This document shows, one piece after another, positions 7,501-15,912 of a DNA stretch of 39,893 nt. The notes below the pieces were generated by a model. It saw only the letters and a program-made list of their open reading frames with translations, was not told the origin of the DNA and searched no databases. The stretch is from Methanobacteriota archaeon. GTDB taxonomy: Archaea > Thermoplasmatota > Thermoplasmata > RBG-16-68-12. The DNA lies in contig VBMA01000008.1 of the NCBI GenBank assembly GCA_005878985.1, positions 1 to 39,893 of the forward strand. Reading direction: 5' to 3'. Position numbers and translations under genes: made by a program. How positions within the stretch are numbered: the stretch's first letter is position 1; each line of letters opens with the position of its first letter.

Positions 7501-9128
7501 TCCTGACGTTCAGCCTGCGGACGCCGACGAGCACCGACATCCGCAACAAGGACTACGTCCTCGGCAACAACAATGCGACGTTCTCCGTGAACGCACTCAC
7601 GCCGCCGGACCTGGCGCTCCATCAGAGCGACTACCCCGGTGTGCGGACCGTGACGCAGAATCAGCCCTTCACGATCGACGTGCTCGTGTACAACGCGGGC
7701 CAGACCGCGGCCCTGAACGTCTCCGTCGCCGCGTTCTTCGGCGCCCTCCAGCTCGGCCGGGTCGATGGCCGCACGATCGGCACTTTCCTGAACGTCTCGC
7801 TCAATGTCAGCGGCATCCCCCTCACCGGCAACCAGCAGATCCTCCTCAAGGTCGACCCCGACAACCGGATCAACGAAGGCGGAGCCGCGCAAGAGGCGAA
7901 CAACACCGCGACGGTCACGTTCAACGTCTTGCCGCCCCAAGGATACGTCGCGATGATGTCGCCGAGCGCGGGCCAGACGCTCGAGCCGGGCGCCTCCCTC
8001 GGCGTCACCGGATACGTCCGGGATCAGAGCACGAACAACGGAATCGCGGGCGTGGCCCTCACGATCGAGCTGCGTCAGGGCGCGGCCGTCATGGCGTCGA
8101 ACACGACCGTCACCCAAGCCGACGGATTCTTCATCGGCACCCTCGCCGTGGCCCCCGGTCTGCCGGACGGCTCCTACGACGTCGTCGTCACGCCCTCGTC
8201 CGGCATCATCGGGCCCGGCACCCAGCCGATCACGGTGAAGAAGAGCCTGCCGTTCCTCAGCAGCCCGGTCCCGATCCTCGGCGTCCCATGGTGGCTCTTC
8301 TTGGTCATCCTCGGCGCGGCGGTCGCCGTCGCGGCCGGCGTCACGGTCTACTGGAAGGTCTACGGCCTCGGCAAGATGGTCGAGTGCGGCGAGTGCGGCG
8401 CCTTCATCCCGGAGGACGCGACGACCTGCCCGAAGTGCGGCGTCGAGTTCGAGCGGGACATGGCGAAGTGCTCGAACTGCCAGGCCTGGATCCCGGTCGA
8501 CGTGAAGCAGTGCCCGGAGTGCGGCGTCGAGTTCGCGACCGGCGAGGTCGAGATGGCCGATTACGGGGAGAAGATGCGCCTCCAGTACGACGAGGTCGTG
8601 TCGAAACTGCATCAGGAGGCCTCGCGTCAGCTCGGGCGCGAACTCTCGGACCGGGATTTCCAGGACTGGTGGAAGAAACAGCCCACCTTCGTGACGTTCG
8701 AAGACTGGCTCCGCGAGGAAGAGGAGATGCGCAAGATGGGCTCGAAGCCGTGCCCGACCTGCGGCACCCTCAACTCGGTGACGGCCAACGTGTGCCACAA
8801 GTGCGGATCGCTGATGCGGGAAGTGCAACGCCCGCCGAGCGGTGGCGGAGGGAGCACGGTCGTCCAGGTCCCGTCGGCGGCCCGTCAACCGGTCCGGGCA
8901 GCGTCCCCTGCCGAGACGCCTTCCGGTTCGCAAGCCGCGTCCGGGGTCGCGCCGACCACAGCCGCGGGAGCTCCGGTGACGGAGGCCATTCCCCGCCGGG
9001 TCATCCGCAAAGCGATCACGCCCCAGCCGCTCATCCAGAGGAAGATCGTCAAGAAGGCGGTCGAAGACGAAGAGGCCGCATCGCAATCCGAGACGGACGA
9101 CGACGAGGCGAAGGACGACGAGTCGTGA
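4536..9128 (+). CDS. Giant surface protein with CARDB domains, one TM anchor and cytoplasmic zinc ribbons
   Basis: This 1530-aa protein begins with a signal peptide (hydrophobic LTLLIVWSVALGGLFAALL, then an Ala-rich cleavage region). The N-terminal half has beta-helix-like repeats (NVNAGGSLTLTDGGL, LNVNAGGELILDNS, VKILSGGQLTLVNS). Three CARDB-like domains start with PDLSITAM, PDLAITSAD and PDLALHQSD (roughly 770, 910 and 1025). An Ig-like domain precedes a membrane helix (WWLFLVILGAAVAVAAGV, about 1250-1275). The cytoplasmic tail contains three C4 zinc ribbons (CGECG...CPKCG, CSNCQ...CPECG, CPTCG...CHKCG) and an acidic end. The ATG at 4536 follows GGCGGGTGG closely; an ATG at 4518 is also possible. 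The arrangement suggests a surface adhesin or receptor that contacts cytoplasmic partners. Function is inferred. Confidence 0.85.
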   Translation: MSNATERNARALTLLIVWSVALGGLFAALLALTPAARAGTCDQVGGVITGDWTITNTQVCSGILYSVDGTINVNAGGSLTLTDGGLSFSKDTSHEGYALNVNAGGELILDNSIVTTQTDSIAPFLRLAFTVSGANSRFTMKNGAILKFPGWFNATSATINVTDSKITGFTDSEISSLGINTDDNNDAPLMAWATTTASVYRSRLERLYEYTGGTPGNLVLTATSNLYAYDSYIGADYSNLVGVHNELRVDGTSNAYLYNVTIDRTQDPAAKSDWVPAFRPTAVGGNVDLMRWLYATVVDSSGIPVSGATAWSTLSPSITTAQYPDNALATTPTSRTLWYLGRTAGGSNAWNRTDANGFALIPLFTDQITTASLPNAESFGNYHQQVTYAASSTSGDEFYDPYPAVSAANNSKWVTMAFSSLQICPTGVTAWSFNRQIVGSVSVSSCLEISGSISITDGGLYVDQGSAGDSRAYVKILSGGQLTLVNSRVWSNYPLAFYVSNGGTLVASRGSALTLTAQGSPGMLREEGPTSSVAISDSTIDANVTLFGGSATLVRDSFLGPSLWIDTVQTTHLWDASLPGVTNLAFLTDDGNANTVDLDIRNTTFNQIQTSQLVFGGTQNVQLTSVQTFDPSGSWWVGMITGGAQVSRYWWLDVNAVDGTGTSLAGSNVHILVQRLDPNTLTPFTVPNPAVDDIYLANSTTWPVSAPSGSIVYRAFAETRTTSARVLNNSYLATGSAVVDVTTYQPDSPASLLLTADAGAQLTFSSLTPDLSITAMTVLGGNGASALQPVNTNIQVTATIRNTGQVDVHNVRVSFFEDNVDRNGDGLMDFTPFDYMAAGVWINDTVLALVPKNATTTATIVWRPNGALESSRTVSAVVDPPLSSVSDGGAIRETNELNNILPRTFTLFTWPDLAITSADVQFSTDPVLNNDAQVRVVAHNVGTNRATGAILEVWEGAQRVGGPVTFDISPGLDVTLTVLWRPSSTGAHLLTFSLRTPTSTDIRNKDYVLGNNNATFSVNALTPPDLALHQSDYPGVRTVTQNQPFTIDVLVYNAGQTAALNVSVAAFFGALQLGRVDGRTIGTFLNVSLNVSGIPLTGNQQILLKVDPDNRINEGGAAQEANNTATVTFNVLPPQGYVAMMSPSAGQTLEPGASLGVTGYVRDQSTNNGIAGVALTIELRQGAAVMASNTTVTQADGFFIGTLAVAPGLPDGSYDVVVTPSSGIIGPGTQPITVKKSLPFLSSPVPILGVPWWLFLVILGAAVAVAAGVTVYWKVYGLGKMVECGECGAFIPEDATTCPKCGVEFERDMAKCSNCQAWIPVDVKQCPECGVEFATGEVEMADYGEKMRLQYDEVVSKLHQEASRQLGRELSDRDFQDWWKKQPTFVTFEDWLREEEEMRKMGSKPCPTCGTLNSVTANVCHKCGSLMREVQRPPSGGGGSTVVQVPSAARQPVRAASPAETPSGSQAASGVAPTTAAGAPVTEAIPRRVIRKAITPQPLIQRKIVKKAVEDEEAASQSETDDDEAKDDES

Positions 9129-9348
9129 ACTCGTCCCGGTCCGGACCTCGGTTCCCACTGGATAGCCGTTCCTGGGAACCGGTTCGGCTCGAACCGAACG
9201 ATACCCAAATGACCATACGCGTCCCTCGCGCTTTTCGTCCTGTGTCCCTGCCACGCGGGCTTTGGCGCCTCCTCGCGATCGTCGTGAGCCTGGTCCTTGA
9301 GATTCCGGGAGCGGTCCGCGCGATTCTCCGCGTGTGATCGCAGAAGTC

Positions 9349-9354
9349 CTTATG
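9349..9354 (+). promoter_or_regulatory. CTTATG promoter element for MFS gene
   Basis: CTTATG lies 24-29 nt before the ATG at 9378, the same distance seen for the M20-like gene and tRNA-Tyr. This supports a leaderless transcript starting at 9378. Confidence 0.5.
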
Positions 9355-9377
9355 CCGCTCGGGCGATGCGGCCCTGG

Positions 9378-10502
9378 ATGCGGCGGGAGGATCGGCGCGT
9401 CGTGGCCGTCCTCGGATTCCTCCATGGCGTGGTCCACGCGAACATCCTGTCGATCCCCATTTTCCTTCTCGCCTGGCAGCTGGAGTTCGGCGCGGACGAG
9501 GTGACGCTGGGCCTGTTGGCGGCCGTGGGATTCGGCTTCTATGGCCTGGGGGCGGTCCCGTTCGGGTTTCTCGCGGACCGGCGACCACCGGGCCGCCTGT
9601 TGCTCCTGTGCGCGGCGGGGATCTCGATTTCCATGGTAGGCGTCGCGGCGAGCCCGTCGATTCCGTTCCTCGCGCTCTCCCTCGGTGCGCTGGGCCTCTT
9701 CTCCGGAATCTACCACCCCACGGGATTGTCGATCATCTCGCGCGTCGTCGCGGAGCAGGGCCGAGGAATGGGCTGGCACGGGATGGGCGGGAGCCTCGGG
9801 ATTGCCGCGGGCCCGGCGTTCGTCGGGGCGACGTTGGCGATCGGCGGGTCCTGGCGGTCCGTGGCCGGCCTCCTCGTCATCCCGGGTCTGGTCGCGCTCC
9901 TGCTGCTCCTCCTCGGGCCACTCCCCTTCGAGCTCCCCGCTCCGGCCCTCGGTTCAAACCGGTCTCCACGCCCCCTCTGGAGCCGCTCGTTCGCGTTCAT
10001 CCTGCTCGTCTACATGTTCGCGGGCTTCGCCTACCAAGGTGGGCTGACGTTCCTCCCGCGATTCGTGGGGGCCGGATTCTTCGCGTTGGCCCTCGCCCTC
10101 GGGGCCATTGGACAGGTCGTGTCCGGTCGACTCGCGGACCGCCGTCACTCCGAGCGCATCTTGTTCGGGTTATCGGTGGGCGCGGCCACGATCCTCGTCC
10201 TCCTGGCGGTCCTCCCGCCGGGAGGCGCGTTCACAACCGCGGCGCTGCTTTTCGGATTTCTGCTGTTCTCGCTCGAGCCCCTTCAGAACATCCTGGTCAC
10301 CGGAGAAGTGCCTGGGTCCCTTCGCGGCCTCGCCTTCGGTTTCACATTCTTGAGCGTCTTCGGCATTGGATCGCTCGGGGCGGCGCTCGCGGGGTGGCTC
10401 ATCGCGAACCATGCGAGCGCCATCCTCTTCCTGGTCCTGGGAGGCTTCCTCGCGGCCTCGGGGACGGCCTCTCTCGGCGTTCGTCGCCGGGGCGGTCCGT
10501 AG
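9378..10502 (+). CDS. Major facilitator superfamily transporter
   Basis: This is a 374-aa polytopic membrane protein with about 12 hydrophobic segments. The loop after segment 2 carries the MFS motif A-like sequence GFLADRRPPGR, and a second copy (GRLADRRHSER) occurs after the midpoint, consistent with the two-bundle MFS fold. A conserved-looking GIYHPTGLSIISR lies in the fourth segment region. The substrate cannot be inferred; secondary transporters of this type export or import small metabolites or drugs. The start at 9378 is chosen because a CTTATG element lies at the distance expected for a leaderless mRNA. An ATG at 9366 would add four residues. The gene ends six bases before the convergent ATPase gene. 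Confidence 0.85.
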   Translation: MRREDRRVVAVLGFLHGVVHANILSIPIFLLAWQLEFGADEVTLGLLAAVGFGFYGLGAVPFGFLADRRPPGRLLLLCAAGISISMVGVAASPSIPFLALSLGALGLFSGIYHPTGLSIISRVVAEQGRGMGWHGMGGSLGIAAGPAFVGATLAIGGSWRSVAGLLVIPGLVALLLLLLGPLPFELPAPALGSNRSPRPLWSRSFAFILLVYMFAGFAYQGGLTFLPRFVGAGFFALALALGAIGQVVSGRLADRRHSERILFGLSVGAATILVLLAVLPPGGAFTTAALLFGFLLFSLEPLQNILVTGEVPGSLRGLAFGFTFLSVFGIGSLGAALAGWLIANHASAILFLVLGGFLAASGTASLGVRRRGGP

Positions 10503-10508
10503 CGGTCC

Positions 10509-12287
10509 TCAGTTCGCGGGCACTACGACGCCCTGGGCCTGGAGCGTGTCGCGGATGATCTTGATCATCCCGTCCGGGTCCTTGTAGTAGGACGACACGA
10601 TCTTCGCGACGTCCCGGTAGTTCTTGATCTCCATCCGCTTCATGTACTCGAAGATGTCCAGGCGGCGTTTGACCTCCTGTTCCATTCTCCGCTGATTCCA
10701 GTTCCGGGCGAGGGAGATCTTCTCGTAAACGTATGAATGGCCGGAGTAGTTGAACGTGTCATCCGCCGGGTTCCAAGTGTACGCCGAGTTCGTGATCAGC
10801 TCGTTCGACTCCGGGTCCGTGCCGACGACTTCGACGATCGCCTTCACGCGGCGCGTCATGTCCGTGCCGACTTTCACCTGCGCCTGGAGCAGGACGATGT
10901 CGAGGGCCGCGACGAGGGCCCGCGGCAAGTTGATCGGATCGTTCTCGAGGCGGTGGACCATGGCCTGGACGTCATCCGCGTGGAACGTCGTGTACGCGGA
11001 CTTGCCGGTGGCCATGGCCTGGAACACGACGAACGCCTCCGGTCCACGGACTTCTCCGATCATCATGTACTGCGGCCGCTGACGGAGGGCGGCCGTGAGC
11101 AAGTCGAACATGTCAATCTCGCCCGCGGGCTTGCCCGTGGAAGCGACCCGGCCGCCGAACCCGGCGCGCGTGAGCAACGGCACCCAGTTCTCGTGGGGCA
11201 GGTTCAGTTCCCGCGTGTCCTCGATGGACACGATCTTCATCTGGGGCGGGATGAACAGGAGGATCGCATTCAGCGTCGTGGTCTTCCCCGAAGCCGTGCC
11301 GCCGCAGATGAGCATCGATTGCCCGTTCTCGATCGCGAGCCACAGGTACGCCATCATCTCCGGGGACATCGTCTTGAATCGGACGAGGTCGAGCGGGGTG
11401 AAGGGGTTCTCTCGGAATCGCCGGATCGTGAAAGAGGATCCTCGCTTCGTGACGTGCATGCCGAGGGTGGCCTGCAGACGCGAGCCGTCCGGGATCGTCG
11501 CGTCGAGCATGGGTTGCGCGACCGAGATGTGCTTCCCGGACCGCTGCGCGAGCCACACGACGAACGAATCGAGCTCCTCCGCGTTGTCGAACTTGAGGTT
11601 CGACGGGATGGAGCCGTACTTGCGATGGTAGATGTAGAGCGGCACGCGGACGCCGTCGCACGAGACATCTTCGACCTGTGCGTCCGTCATGACGACGTCG
11701 ATCGGGCCGTACCGGATGAAGTCTCGATACACGTAATAGAGGACGCGTTCCTTCGAAACCGGATGGAGCTCGACCCCCAGTTCCCGGAGGAGGCCGTCGA
11801 CGATGCGCCGCAAGTAGTTCTCCTTCCGCGCGCGGTCGGCGTCGTCCAGCATCTCGAGGTTCTCGACGAGGATCTCCTTGAGGACATCGAGGACTTCCGA
11901 TTCTTCCTCGATGAGCTTCGGCTCGATCGCCTCGTAGAAGTATTCGTTCCCCATTGTGTCGTACAAGATCCGCACGTAGGAGAAGTTCTTGAGGATCGGC
12001 TGGATCTCGATCTCGTTCATGTTTCGCTGGACGATCTTCGGGATCGTCGTGATCTTGCCGAGGCTCGTCTCCTCGACGCTGCTCACCTTCGGCGATTTGA
12101 CCTTGATGCCCTTGTCCCCGAGGAGGCGGGTGAAGTAGCGCTTCTTGATCGAATCGAGCGTCGCGGCGGTGCTGCTCTTCTTCTTCTCGTCCATGCCGTC
12201 GAGCATCCGCTTCGCTTCGTGGCGGTCGGAGCCTTTCCGGTCCGCGTCCTCCGTCTGCGCGTAGTTCCGCTCCGTGGATTGGGCCAT
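10509..12287 (-). CDS. Type IV pilus / type II secretion ATPase (GspE/TadA-like), copy 1
   Basis: This 592-aa ATPase is expected to power assembly or disassembly of a type IV pilus-like filament at the inner face of the membrane. Walker A is CGGTASGKTTTLN (about 328-340), the Asp box IEDTRELNLPHENW (about 353-366), Walker B MMIGEVRGPEAF (about 408-419), and the His box is TTFHADDVQAMVHRLEN. All key residues are intact. A charged N-terminal extension of about 45 residues precedes the domain. It is the last gene of the five-gene pilus operon. Its ATG has GGTGA 6 nt upstream and lies 9 nt after the platform gene. It is clearly divergent from the second ATPase of the same operon. Confidence 0.92.
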   Translation of the reverse strand: MAQSTERNYAQTEDADRKGSDRHEAKRMLDGMDEKKKSSTAATLDSIKKRYFTRLLGDKGIKVKSPKVSSVEETSLGKITTIPKIVQRNMNEIEIQPILKNFSYVRILYDTMGNEYFYEAIEPKLIEEESEVLDVLKEILVENLEMLDDADRARKENYLRRIVDGLLRELGVELHPVSKERVLYYVYRDFIRYGPIDVVMTDAQVEDVSCDGVRVPLYIYHRKYGSIPSNLKFDNAEELDSFVVWLAQRSGKHISVAQPMLDATIPDGSRLQATLGMHVTKRGSSFTIRRFRENPFTPLDLVRFKTMSPEMMAYLWLAIENGQSMLICGGTASGKTTTLNAILLFIPPQMKIVSIEDTRELNLPHENWVPLLTRAGFGGRVASTGKPAGEIDMFDLLTAALRQRPQYMMIGEVRGPEAFVVFQAMATGKSAYTTFHADDVQAMVHRLENDPINLPRALVAALDIVLLQAQVKVGTDMTRRVKAIVEVVGTDPESNELITNSAYTWNPADDTFNYSGHSYVYEKISLARNWNQRRMEQEVKRRLDIFEYMKRMEIKNYRDVAKIVSSYYKDPDGMIKIIRDTLQAQGVVVPAN

Positions 12288-12296
12288 TCGGTCACC

Positions 12297-13217
12297 TCAG
12301 ATGAACAGGAACGCGAACAGGGCGATCACGAGCATGATGAAGCTGTGCCGCAGCCCGTTCGGGATCTTCCCCGTGTCCAGGACTCCGGCGAGGATGCCAT
12401 CCCCGAGGCCGTGCACGACCGTCGCGATGAAGAAGGCGATTCGGATTTGATTGACAACCCCCGGAAGATCTTTGGCCAGCGGGCTCTGGACGGCGCCGCC
12501 CGTCGAGGCCAGCGCGCCGCTCGCCTCGAGCATCTTCGGCAGGAACGTCACGTCGAGGATCCAAATCGTCACAAGGAAGACCATGAAGGAAATGTAAATC
12601 ACCGCGATGTATGTCGACATCGCGATTCGGCGCTCGTCCTCGGTCAGCTGGTTCTCCTTCGTGTCGTGGCTGACCATCGTCAGGACGTCGGCGACGTCGC
12701 CCCCCGCATCGGAGGACTTGACGATGATTGCGACGACCCGGCCGACCATCGGGGTTTTTACGCGATCCGCAAACAGGCGCAGCGCCTCCGTCGCGGGGAC
12801 GCCCCACGTGATCTGGGCGGCCATCTTCTTGATTTCCGGCGTGAGCTTGCCGTAGCGGCCTCCGGACGAGACGACGATGGCCTCGGCCAGCGTCATGCCG
12901 AACCGCCCGGCCTCCGCGACATCGCGGAGGAAGTCCGGGAGCCGGCGTTCGATCTGTTTGACCTCCCGCTGGAGCTTCGCCACGTAGAAGCCGTACGGCC
13001 CGATGAAGCCGAGGGTCGCCACCACGAGCCAGTAAAGGAAGCGCTCAACGTTCCCTTGTGTGGCTCGGAAGGCGAGGTTCACCGAGTCGATCAGGTTCAG
13101 GAAGGCGACGAACCCGAAGAGGACGAACAGGGCCGACGCGACGCCAATGACGCTCTTGCGGCGGTCCCCCTTCTCGGTCCGCCGGAGTCGGGCTTTCTCG
13201 AGCTCGACGTTCGTCAT
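12297..13217 (-). CDS. GspF/TadC-family pilus platform protein, copy 1
   Basis: This 306-aa integral membrane protein probably forms the platform that couples the ATPase to pilin insertion or extraction. There are two hydrophobic segments near the N-terminus (about 21-42 and 61-82), then a cytoplasmic T2SSF-like helical domain (residues about 90-200), then further hydrophobic segments (STYIAVIYISFMVFLVTIW and others) to the end. The fold assignment comes from context and pattern. The ATG lies one base after the stop of the upstream platform gene, with GGAGGG 5 nt upstream, so translation is coupled. Together with its neighbour it recalls the TadB/TadC pair. Confidence 0.88.
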   Translation of the reverse strand: MTNVELEKARLRRTEKGDRRKSVIGVASALFVLFGFVAFLNLIDSVNLAFRATQGNVERFLYWLVVATLGFIGPYGFYVAKLQREVKQIERRLPDFLRDVAEAGRFGMTLAEAIVVSSGGRYGKLTPEIKKMAAQITWGVPATEALRLFADRVKTPMVGRVVAIIVKSSDAGGDVADVLTMVSHDTKENQLTEDERRIAMSTYIAVIYISFMVFLVTIWILDVTFLPKMLEASGALASTGGAVQSPLAKDLPGVVNQIRIAFFIATVVHGLGDGILAGVLDTGKIPNGLRHSFIMLVIALFAFLFI

Positions 13218-13218
13218 C

Positions 13219-14256
13219 TCAGCCCTCCTGTTCCATGTTCCAGATGACGAAGATGAACCCGAACTGGCTCATCGGGATCATGAGGGCGACGACCACGTAC
13301 AAAAGGAGGACGACGAATCCGGACCCCGTCTTGCTGATCAGCGCCATGATCGCCATGATCACGACGAGGAAAAGCGGGAACGCCACGACGACGGTCACGA
13401 ACGACTCCGCGAGCATCCCGAGCGTCTCCATCTTCTTCCGCATCTCCAAGCGGTCTTCTTTCTCGAACTGCTCCGCCTTCACGAGGAAGTAGGGTTTGAG
13501 CTGGCCGCCGCTCGTGGATGTCGTGACGACGCCTTGCAGGAAGTCCGAGAACTTCGAGGACGGGGAGCGCTGCGCCGCCTTCCGGAGCGCGGTCAGGATG
13601 TCTAGGCCGAGCAGCTCCGTGTCTCGGGTGATCCACTCCGCCTCCTTGGCGACCTCGCCGTAGATGGCCTGTTTCGAGAGCTCTTTGAAGATCACGTCCA
13701 CGGGGACGTCGGCGGAGCTCATCGCGGAGATGAACGACATCGCGCCGGAGATTCGCTTGTCAATCTTGTGGCCGCGCTTCTTCGCCATGCCCGCGGGCTT
13801 GCCGTGATAACCGACCGGCAGGCCGAACGCGTACATGTACGAGAAGAAGATTGGGAGCGCCGCGACGAGCGCGAAGATGAACAGGAGCGTGACGATCGGG
13901 ATGCTCAGGATGAGGAGGAACAGCGCCGCAACGAACGCGGCGACGACCGCGCCGACGGCCGCGAACGTCGTGTTCATCCAGGCGACCGCCAGGTACTCTT
14001 CGGGCCGCAGCCGGATGTGCGCCTTCAGGAGGTTGTCCTCGAGCTCCGGGTCGCTCCCGGTCCGTGCCTGGATGAACTTCCCGAACATGCGCCAGGCGAC
14101 CTGAGCCTTCGGCGGCAGGCTGACATTGACCGGCTTGGCTCCCTTCGGGAGCTTCACCATGTGGGCGCCCTTGTCGGTCTCCTCGCCGGGGCGGAACCGC
14201 TTCGTCTTCGTGAGCGTGCCTCGCGTCTCGAGTTTATCGAACGCCGAGCTACCCAA
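13219..14256 (-). CDS. GspF/TadC-family pilus platform protein, copy 2
   Basis: This 345-aa integral membrane protein has a soluble N-terminal segment of about 80 residues, hydrophobic segments around residues 90-140, a cytoplasmic domain containing ISGAMSFISAMSSADVPV, and further hydrophobic segments at the C-terminus. It belongs to the same T2SSF-like class as the downstream gene and is probably its partner in a two-protein platform. The start is TTG at 14256, supported by GGAGG 8 nt upstream and an 8-nt overlap with the preceding ATPase gene. A later ATG at 14160 has no such site. Confidence 0.88.
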   Translation of the reverse strand: MGSSAFDKLETRGTLTKTKRFRPGEETDKGAHMVKLPKGAKPVNVSLPPKAQVAWRMFGKFIQARTGSDPELEDNLLKAHIRLRPEEYLAVAWMNTTFAAVGAVVAAFVAALFLLILSIPIVTLLFIFALVAALPIFFSYMYAFGLPVGYHGKPAGMAKKRGHKIDKRISGAMSFISAMSSADVPVDVIFKELSKQAIYGEVAKEAEWITRDTELLGLDILTALRKAAQRSPSSKFSDFLQGVVTTSTSGGQLKPYFLVKAEQFEKEDRLEMRKKMETLGMLAESFVTVVVAFPLFLVVIMAIMALISKTGSGFVVLLLYVVVALMIPMSQFGFIFVIWNMEQEG

Positions 14257-15901
14257 CCGTCTCGCCTCCCGTCTCCACGGCCTTCATGACGGCGTGGTCC
14301 TGCCAGCCCATCTCCTCTCGGACCCGCTTCGCGGTGTCCTCCGGGTACTGGTAGTATTGCACGACGATCTTCGCGATTTCTCGGAAGTCGATCAGGTTCT
14401 TTTGCAACATGTAATTGACAATATCGACCCGGCGCTGGAACTCCGCCTCCATTTCCTCGTGAGTCATGTTCTTCATCTCCATGATCTCATCGAACAGGAA
14501 CGAGTGCCCCTTGTAGACGAACGTGTCCGTGGCGGCGTCCCATTCGTACACCGTGTTCGTGATCAGCTCGTTCGTCTCCGGCTCGAATCCGACGAGCTCG
14601 ACGATCTGCTTCATCCGGCGCACGATCGAGTCGCCGATCCGGGCGTGGGACTGGATGATGACGAAGTTCAAGGCGGTCAACAAGATGCGCGGGGTGTTGA
14701 TCGGCGGGTTCTCCAGCCGGTTCACCATCGACTTGACGGAGTCCGCGTGCATCGTGGACATCGTCGGGTGTCCCGTCGCCATGGCCTGGAACATCGTGTA
14801 CGTCTCCTTGCCGCGGACCTCTCCGACGACGATGTAGTTCGGCCGCTGGCGCAGCGCGGCTCGCACGAGGTCGTACATGTCGATCTCGCCGCCCGCCTTG
14901 CCGTCGGGGCCCCGCTCGCCGATCCCGGACCGCGTCGTCCCGGGGATCCAGTTCTCGTGGGGCAGATTGATCTCGCGGGTGTCCTCGATGGACACGATCT
15001 TCGCGCCCGGTCGGATGAAGAGGGCGGCGCTGTTCAGGGTCGCGGTCTTTCCGCTGGCCGTGCCTCCGCAGACCATCATCGACTTGCCGTTCTCCACGGC
15101 GATCCAGAGGTAGGCGACCATCTCGGCGCTCGCGGTCCCGAACTTCACGAGTTCGACCGGCGTGAAGGGCTTCTCCTTGTACCGCCGGATGGTGAAGGAC
15201 GACCCGCGGGTCGTGACCTCCTTGCTGTACGTCGCTTGGACACGATGGCCTTCCACTGAGGTCCCGTCGAGGATCGGGTTCGCGACGGAGATTTGCTTGC
15301 CGCACCGCTGGCCGAGCATGACGGCGAATGAGTTCAGGGCGTCCTCGTCATCGAAGATGACGTTCGTCTTGAGCGATTCGAACTTCTGGTGGAAGATGAA
15401 CAGGGGGATGCTCGTGCCGTCGCAGGACACATCTTCGATCCGCAGGTCATTCATGAGGACGTCGACCGGGCCGTAGCCGACGAAGTCGCGGATGATGTAG
15501 TAGACGATCTTGTCCTTCGAAGCGGGGGCGAGGCGCAGGCCGCGCGACGAAATGAACGAGTCGACGGCCTCCTGGAGGTATTCCTTCTTGTCCTTCTCCG
15601 CCATCTTGTCCCATTCGTACTCGAGGGTGCGGTTCAGGGAGTCCTTGATCATGTCGAGGAACTCCTTCTCCTCCGCGTTGAGCTGCGGTTCCCAGACCTC
15701 GTACACGTATTCGGAGCGGTCGTGGTCGTACACGACGCGCGAGTAGGTGAACGGCTCCCGGATCGGGACGACCTCGATTTCCTCCAGGGTGTCGCGCGCG
15801 AGATTCGGGATGTGCGTGAGGTAGGAGCCGCGCGTGCCGGACCACTCGGCCTTCTTTTGAATCGCGCCCCGCGGCATGAGGATCTTCTTTTGTTTCGGCA
15901 T
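14249..15901 (-). CDS. Type IV pilus / type II secretion ATPase (GspE/TadA-like), copy 2
   Basis: This 550-aa ATPase has intact motifs: Walker A CGGTASGKTATLN (about 278-290), Asp box IEDTREINLPHENW, Walker B IVVGEVRGKETY, and His box STMHADSVKSMVNRLEN. It lacks the long charged N-terminal extension of copy 1. It is second in the operon, 11 nt after the pilin-like gene, with GGTGA 6 nt before the ATG. Having two complete ATPases around two platform genes could mean opposing functions (extension and retraction), a heteromeric motor, or two pseudo-machines sharing parts. The sequence alone does not distinguish these. Confidence 0.92.
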   Translation of the reverse strand: MPKQKKILMPRGAIQKKAEWSGTRGSYLTHIPNLARDTLEEIEVVPIREPFTYSRVVYDHDRSEYVYEVWEPQLNAEEKEFLDMIKDSLNRTLEYEWDKMAEKDKKEYLQEAVDSFISSRGLRLAPASKDKIVYYIIRDFVGYGPVDVLMNDLRIEDVSCDGTSIPLFIFHQKFESLKTNVIFDDEDALNSFAVMLGQRCGKQISVANPILDGTSVEGHRVQATYSKEVTTRGSSFTIRRYKEKPFTPVELVKFGTASAEMVAYLWIAVENGKSMMVCGGTASGKTATLNSAALFIRPGAKIVSIEDTREINLPHENWIPGTTRSGIGERGPDGKAGGEIDMYDLVRAALRQRPNYIVVGEVRGKETYTMFQAMATGHPTMSTMHADSVKSMVNRLENPPINTPRILLTALNFVIIQSHARIGDSIVRRMKQIVELVGFEPETNELITNTVYEWDAATDTFVYKGHSFLFDEIMEMKNMTHEEMEAEFQRRVDIVNYMLQKNLIDFREIAKIVVQYYQYPEDTAKRVREEMGWQDHAVMKAVETGGETVG

Positions 15902-15912
15902 CTTGGTTCACC

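Noticed and set aside
7302-9779. Very long minus-strand open frame antisense to the CARDB surface protein
   Set aside because: Its composition is Arg/Glu/Asp/His-heavy with no domain, typical of the reverse frame of a GC-rich gene. The plus-strand protein has clear domains.
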